Assembly: GCF_000264905.1 (NCBI RefSeq)
Contig: NW_006763151.1
Span: forward strand, 617,643-681,642
DNA: 64,000 nucleotides
DNA from: Stereum hirsutum FP-91666 SS1
Lineage: Eukaryota; Basidiomycota; Agaricomycetes; Russulales; Stereaceae
Reading direction: 5' to 3'
Within the stretch, counting starts at the first letter, position 1. Every line of letters begins with the position of its first letter. The position numbers and the translations under genes are program-made. The notes beneath the pieces are model-generated. The model did not search any database. It saw nothing but the letters and a program-made list of their open reading frames with translations, and was not told where the DNA came from. Below, in pieces: positions 59,155-64,000 of this stretch.

Positions 59155-61300
59155 ATGACGACCATCAAACTTGGCGGCTACTTCTTCGATCTCAGCGCCG
59201 CTCGAACGTTGAACAAAAACCTCGGCATAAATGACGATGAGGTCCCTGACACGAGACTTGAGTGTCCCATAAATAACTGGCTCGTGGACAACGGCAGGCA
59301 CGACATTCTCGCAGCATGGATCATGTTGCCCAAATGTCATCGACCTGGCTTAACACACCCCGACGCGAAGCCAGGAATGATGATTTGCACACAGTTCTGA
59401 CCCGTTAAAGAGGAGAACCCGGGACCAGGTTGTCCGTGAGGTACGTTCGAAGTCGGCACTTCCGAGCCTCCTACATTCTCAAGACAGATGCCAATCAAAG
59501 AGCCAGAGGCCCTCGAGAGAGTATTGATACCCTCGAGGAGTGTCCAGAGCCTGATTGCGTGAAACTATGGGATGGATGGATTACTGGGGGCTCGGATGAC
59601 GCTCGCTGATCTTTGAGACTGAAGAGCCCTGCTTGCAACGAAATAGTATCGAGAGACATTCTCCATTCACCTCAACCTTCGCGCATCCTCTGACGTCGGA
59701 GGCAATGACCCCACGCTCACGATGTCGAAGAAGTTGCAAAAAAAAAAAAAAAAGAAAAAAAAAACCCCCCGCACCAATACTTCACTGTACAGGGAAGGCG
59801 AGTGGATGTCATCCGGACTGCCTGGACTTCCGGCGAGGCATCCATCCCCTTACGCCTTCGATGTCTACCTCTGTACCTTCCAAAAGCATCAACATGTACT
59901 TTTAGTAGCACGAGAAGGCTTTGTCGTCGTATATAACATACTTTGCATGCACCCCAACTCTGAAAACGATTTCGCTGTGGACTCGACAAGCCCTTGACAC
60001 AGCTGGAGGATTGGTCGCGGGCCACAGCCAGCACTCCCTCCCGCACTCCTGACCTTCTTTCCTTCCATGGACAGTGTACGGGGAGAATATATGATGGTGC
60101 ACTAAGAACTTATTCCTAGCTTTCAGACAGAAAACTCGAATGCCTCGCTCCTATGCGGAAGTTCGCAGCTGCACATCGACTCGGATACATCCATGACATG
60201 TTATGGCTGATTGAATAATTTCCTATCTTTCACCGTACATAGGCAACACTAATAATATAAGTCTATCTAGTGTACTATCCTCAGTCTTCGACGTACAATC
60301 ACCAGCTTGACTGTGAAGTCGACATCGACGAAACAAGTAGTACTTCAACTGGCGCGCTCCTATCCGCAGTGGACCGCCATTTGGGATTCCCTATCTCAGA
60401 AGCCTCGCACTGACTTAGCTCGATACTTGACGCGTCTTCGAAGGCAGTCAATCATGCAGTCACTAAGCATACAGGTTTTTGGGGAGATGACTGGTTCAGA
60501 CAAGCCCGCCACCGCTTTCTAGCCTCAAAAACTCGGATTTCTCGCACTTGTGGTACCACATCGCGACTCAACACTATATCGCTCGACTATGGGGCCTCCA
60601 GACACCCGTTATCTACTGAAAGATTTTTGGCTTTGCTTCCTTTCACTCAGTATACGTGCGCACGACGACACAGTGAGCAGGCCGAGACATGACTGCATCA
60701 TCCACCGCCTCGGGCAAGGATTTGTAGGCATCATCACAGGTTCAGACTTATCTCGATGCAGCGTCTAGTATTGGAAGCAATGTGTTTTTTCATTCAGTAG
60801 TACGGTACGTTCTGGGTTCACCTCTGGTTCAGTGTGTGGTGGATGGGCTCCGGTGGTGGATTTTTTTGGCTTTGGGCAATCCGAGACCGTGAGATGCTCT
60901 TTGGAGGGTCAAAGCGGTAGAGATGTCCGATGGCCTCTGTGGCAGTATGTATTTAGTGCACGTACCTGGCTACAGATAGGAGTATTGTTCCTCATGGGAC
61001 CGTATTGTACTCTGAATATACCTTCCTTCCTTCCTTCCAGATAGCCCGGAGCAGGAGAAGGACTTGGAAGTGAAGGAATGGCTCACCGATAATGGAGTTT
61101 CGGAGCTGCGCTCGGTGTGTGTGTTGGACTTGGATGGGATTACCCGGTATGGCTCTTTCCCACGTAAGATGCCGGTGAATCCACCGGTAGGGGAGGACCA
61201 GGAACCGTGGGAGGCCCTTGGGGTTACTGAGGAGGACTGGGAGGCTACGGGGAAAGCAATTAAGGAGATGCGGGAGAAGTCAAAAAATAAGGCGAAGTGA
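59155..61300 (+). pseudogene. Broken second copy of the small unknown protein
   Basis: The first part (59155-59428) matches the N-terminal half of the gene at 36484-37053: KLGGYFFDLS, PINNWL, MICTQF. At the Trp of CTQYW it has TGA (59398-59400), then continues in frame as PVKEENPGP to 59428. The second part (61041-61300) resumes as DSPEQEKDLEVKEWLTDNGV and runs to a Lys-rich end. The 1612 bp between have GT and AG at their borders in the correct phase, although the intact copy has no intron there. With a nonsense codon and a long interruption it is most likely a pseudogene. Confidence 0.7.
59738..59764. repeat. A-rich homopolymer tract
   Basis: Sixteen A, one G and ten A in a row, inside the 1.6 kb segment that interrupts the small-protein copy. 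It could be the tail of a retroposed sequence or simple slippage. Confidence 0.7.
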
Positions 61301-63709
61301 CGGTCCGTGACGATGGAAGCTGGCTGGATGGCTCACCCTGTTCATATCCACAACCTCGCCTGTGTTATGCCATAAAACCACTCTGTTATGATTTCAGCTA
61401 TTCTGCGGTCACTGTGTGGCAGAGCGCCCAACACCAACTCAAGCTTGCTTCAAAGCTAATGGAGTGTTTCCATTGACTACTCTGGTATATGCAACCGACC
61501 GCGTTGGCCATGCTGACTCGCATTCGGGGTTGCCGTCGTGGTATAACCTATAAAGTGAGATGTGGTGAAGTTTTGTTGGCTTGGGCGGGGCGGCTTGACC
61601 CACAAATTTCCCACGACGAGACATCCCGGAAGCCTCCGAACACACATTGTGGCGTAAGAAATCGCTCGAATGTGGCAACATTCGCGCAAAGCACTGCCAC
61701 AAGTTCTTGACGCAAGCATATTCCAGATGTTGTCTAATTCCACCACCAGTCGAGTTAATGGAGCAATATATATTGAGTATTCATCAGTACATTGATTCAC
61801 CTACGCCACTCGGCACTCGAAGTTTGCTCGAAGTCATCCTGGCCTCCGAGTCCCTCGACAAGTACTCTAACGCAAATTCTACCTCAAACGACCCCACAAT
61901 TTCCGTCTCAAAACCTATGAACTCCACCGCATCATTAATTACACTACCCAGTCAAGCTCTGCAGACCCATGGAGCACACAGAATCTCTAAAGTTCTCTTC
62001 ACTGCTTGAATCCCACAGGCTCTCGCACAATCAATCGCCACCGTCAACGTCACGGTCCCGGCGAACATTATCTGAAGGCCGTTAACCCGCCCAACCGTCA
62101 CACACATGGGGATGGAGATAAACAACCGGTGAGTCACTTGTAGGCCACCACAAGAACTGGCCGCCTTAGCCTGAGATTCTCAGCGGTGTTTGTAAACGTG
62201 CAAGGGACAGAAAGCCACCAGTGGTTCAATAGTGACTTGTAAATCCATGCTAGAACTCAGCCCCGCCGTTATATTCTCACCACTGGCACCCCGCGTTGTT
62301 TCCTTCGACTCGCTCAGACGCGAACCCTCCCTCAGCCTTTTCTCCGTTCAGTATAGCCCCAACCGAGCTGTCAAAAACGAGCACTTAAAGAGTCAAAAAG
62401 CGACTGACTGGGGCGGAAGAATCGAGATTATCCTCCTCACTTATACCCAACGAGCTTAGCGCAAATCGTAAAGGCTCAACTGACACTTTCCCCATCCGCC
62501 GACCATGCAGAGCAACTCGCCTTACTCCTATGCCCTAATACTCAAAATAACGTCGCCCAGTCTCGACCCGCGAGACTCTTCGGGACATACAGAGTCAGAC
62601 TACTTAACCTTCGAGGAACCAATGAGCTGAGCCCTCCAGAGTTCTAGCTAGTGTCAATGCGAGCGTGGCACCGGTACGGACCTCGAGGCCACGGTCCATC
62701 GCAATAAAACCACATTCGGACGGGTGTCAGTGGACAGCTATTTATGGGACTCTGGCCTTCGTTGTGCGTCCACGGGGCACCGATATGGGCGTTGGACGTC
62801 ACGGATATCGTGTTGAATGAGGCAGGAGAAGAACGAAGAACGGATACAAAGGCGGCCTTGTCACTCACCTGAGGAAAATCGATCTCTGATTCGAGCTATG
62901 GAAGGCCATGGAACGCTTTGCTGATCTGATGCGAATCGGATTATACAACTGCGACTGCGAGTGGAGCCATGTAACGTACGAAGGGGAACAAAGGGGGGAA
63001 GTTGAGTACGAAGGAACAAAGGGGGAAGCTGAGTACGACTCTGAGTACGTAGAAACGGGGGTAAATCGAGCTCTCCTCTCGAGAGCTACCTATGTATATA
63101 GCGGACTAAAATTCAGATCCAGGAAAAGAAACAACAAAAGAAACTTCATGAGCCATTGTATGGGGTTATGTATATACGCATGCAAAGAAAAACAAATTAC
63201 TTATGGGTACTTCGAGCCAGGGGGGACGGTATCGGGCAAGCCGGAATGCAACAGCCGGAAACGGAGGGAGAGAGGAAAGGAAGAGGAGGAAGTAGAAGGG
63301 AATAAGAGTACAGAGAGCCAACAGCAACAGGCTCCGATGCAAATGAAATCAATAAAGAGCGAGGCGGAGTATATGTATATACGGCGGAACGGAATACTTC
63401 GAACGAGGAGACGAGTTCAGGGGGGAGATGAGAGTCGAGTACAAAGAAAGGATATTAGCACGGAGGAAACCAGCAGAAACGATAGAGGGGAAAGAGAAGA
63501 AAAGGAAAGGTAGAGCAAGAGAGAACGAGAAAACGATGCGATCCAAGACAGTACAAAGCATAACATAGCCGGAAACATAAACATAAGAAACGACGACAAC
63601 GACCAATGACAAGAACGCAAGAGGGACCAGCCATAGACAGGGAAGGGGAGAGGGACTATCCACGACTCGGAACGAAGTTCACCCACTTCGAGGACTTTTG
63701 CACACCTGT
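61301..63709. other. 2.4 kb gene-poor region
   Basis: There is a 201-codon plus-strand frame at 62908-63513, made largely of repeated GAGTACGAAGG-type purine-rich sequence, with no domain. It reads as 3' sequence of the minus-strand gene to the right rather than a protein. No RNA gene is seen. Confidence 0.4.
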
Positions 63710-64000
63710 TCAACACGCAACCTCTTGCACCCTCGCCTCCCTCATACCGCTCTGACTCTTGGTGTGCTGCCTTCCACCCGCATTCGCACTCGAAGTACTA
63801 GCACACGCGCCCACACCGCCCTGTTGTTCCCAAAGCGCTACCATGTTACGCATCAACTCCTCCAAGAACGTCGCATACTGCTTCGGCGTATGTTCCTCGT
63901 CGATCGCCACGACCGGCGAAGCGAGCGACGAGATCAGCCTCTGGGCGACATTATAGATCTTCACGCGTTTGTTCTGATCGATGGTTTCCGCGAGGCTGGG
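63710..64000 (-). CDS. C-terminal fragment of an unrecognised protein, running off the window
   Basis: The frame is open from the window edge (SLAETIDQNKRVKIYNVAQR ...) to a stop at 63710, about 96 codons. It is helical at first (TPKQYATFLEELMRNMVALW), then Gly/Ser/Ala-rich. Such helical tails occur in fungal regulators, including zinc-cluster factors, but no diagnostic motif is present, so no function is assigned. The start lies outside the window. Confidence 0.65.
   Translation of the reverse strand, partial: PSLAETIDQNKRVKIYNVAQRLISSLASPVVAIDEEHTPKQYATFLEELMRNMVALWEQQGGVGACASTSSANAGGRQHTKSQSGMREARVQEVAC

Noticed and set aside
62908..63513. 201-codon plus-strand frame
   Set aside because: Purine-rich repeated sequence without domain or neighbours; more likely 3' untranslated sequence of the minus-strand gene at the edge.

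Overview
The window looks like a chromosomal segment of a mushroom-forming basidiomycete (Agaricomycetes). Genes are broken by many GT-AG introns, mostly 45-140 nt. Families typical of that class are present: an AA9 polysaccharide monooxygenase, F-box/leucine-rich paralogues, tetratricopeptide arrays, and a P-loop ATPase with a nuclease-like C-terminus. No rRNA, tRNA, CRISPR or bacterial operon was recognised. All gene models were spliced by eye from reading frame, splice consensus and remembered family motifs; no search was run.

Layout. 0.1-4 kb: two short inverted-repeat elements with TA target duplications and little convincing coding. 4.1-8.0 kb: a velvet-family regulator (minus). 8.0-13.6 kb: gene-poor. 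13.7-15.3 kb: a Set5-like SET-domain protein (minus). 16.2-18.8 kb: a possible Myb/SANT-like region joined to WD40 repeats (plus), with a one-base frameshift. 19.6-23.1 kb: a P-loop ATPase plus PD-(D/E)XK-like gene (minus), also frameshifted, with a hAT-type non-autonomous element 0.3 kb upstream. 24.8-26.9 kb: AA9 LPMO (minus). 29.4-31.2 kb: secreted SGNH esterase (plus). 31.4-33.5 kb: Ser/Thr-rich single-pass membrane protein (minus). 34.2-37.1 kb: F-box gene plus a small unknown protein. 38.1-40.2 kb: a PD-(D/E)XK-like protein whose 3' end is interrupted by a 1.43 kb transposable element. 40.2-43.7 kb: gene-poor, with a degenerate local duplication. 43.7-48.7 kb: a divergent pair, a 133-aa unknown and a LaeA-like methyltransferase. 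50.0-53.4 kb: a TPR array followed in the same frame by a multi-pass membrane protein. 53.7-56.5 kb: a La (Lhp1) RNA-binding protein (minus). 56.9-61.3 kb: a second F-box gene and a broken copy of the small unknown protein. 63.7-64.0 kb: the 3' end of a gene that runs off the window.

How the genes relate. Velvet and LaeA-like proteins belong to families that form a nuclear complex coupling development and secondary metabolism in ascomycetes; finding one of each 37 kb apart is notable, but linkage does not prove they partner here. The LPMO and SGNH esterase fit lignocellulose breakdown. The F-box/small-protein pair occurs twice and points to segmental duplication. Several accessory genes are damaged by frameshift, nonsense change or transposon insertion, as expected of a fast-evolving, TE-rich chromosome region.
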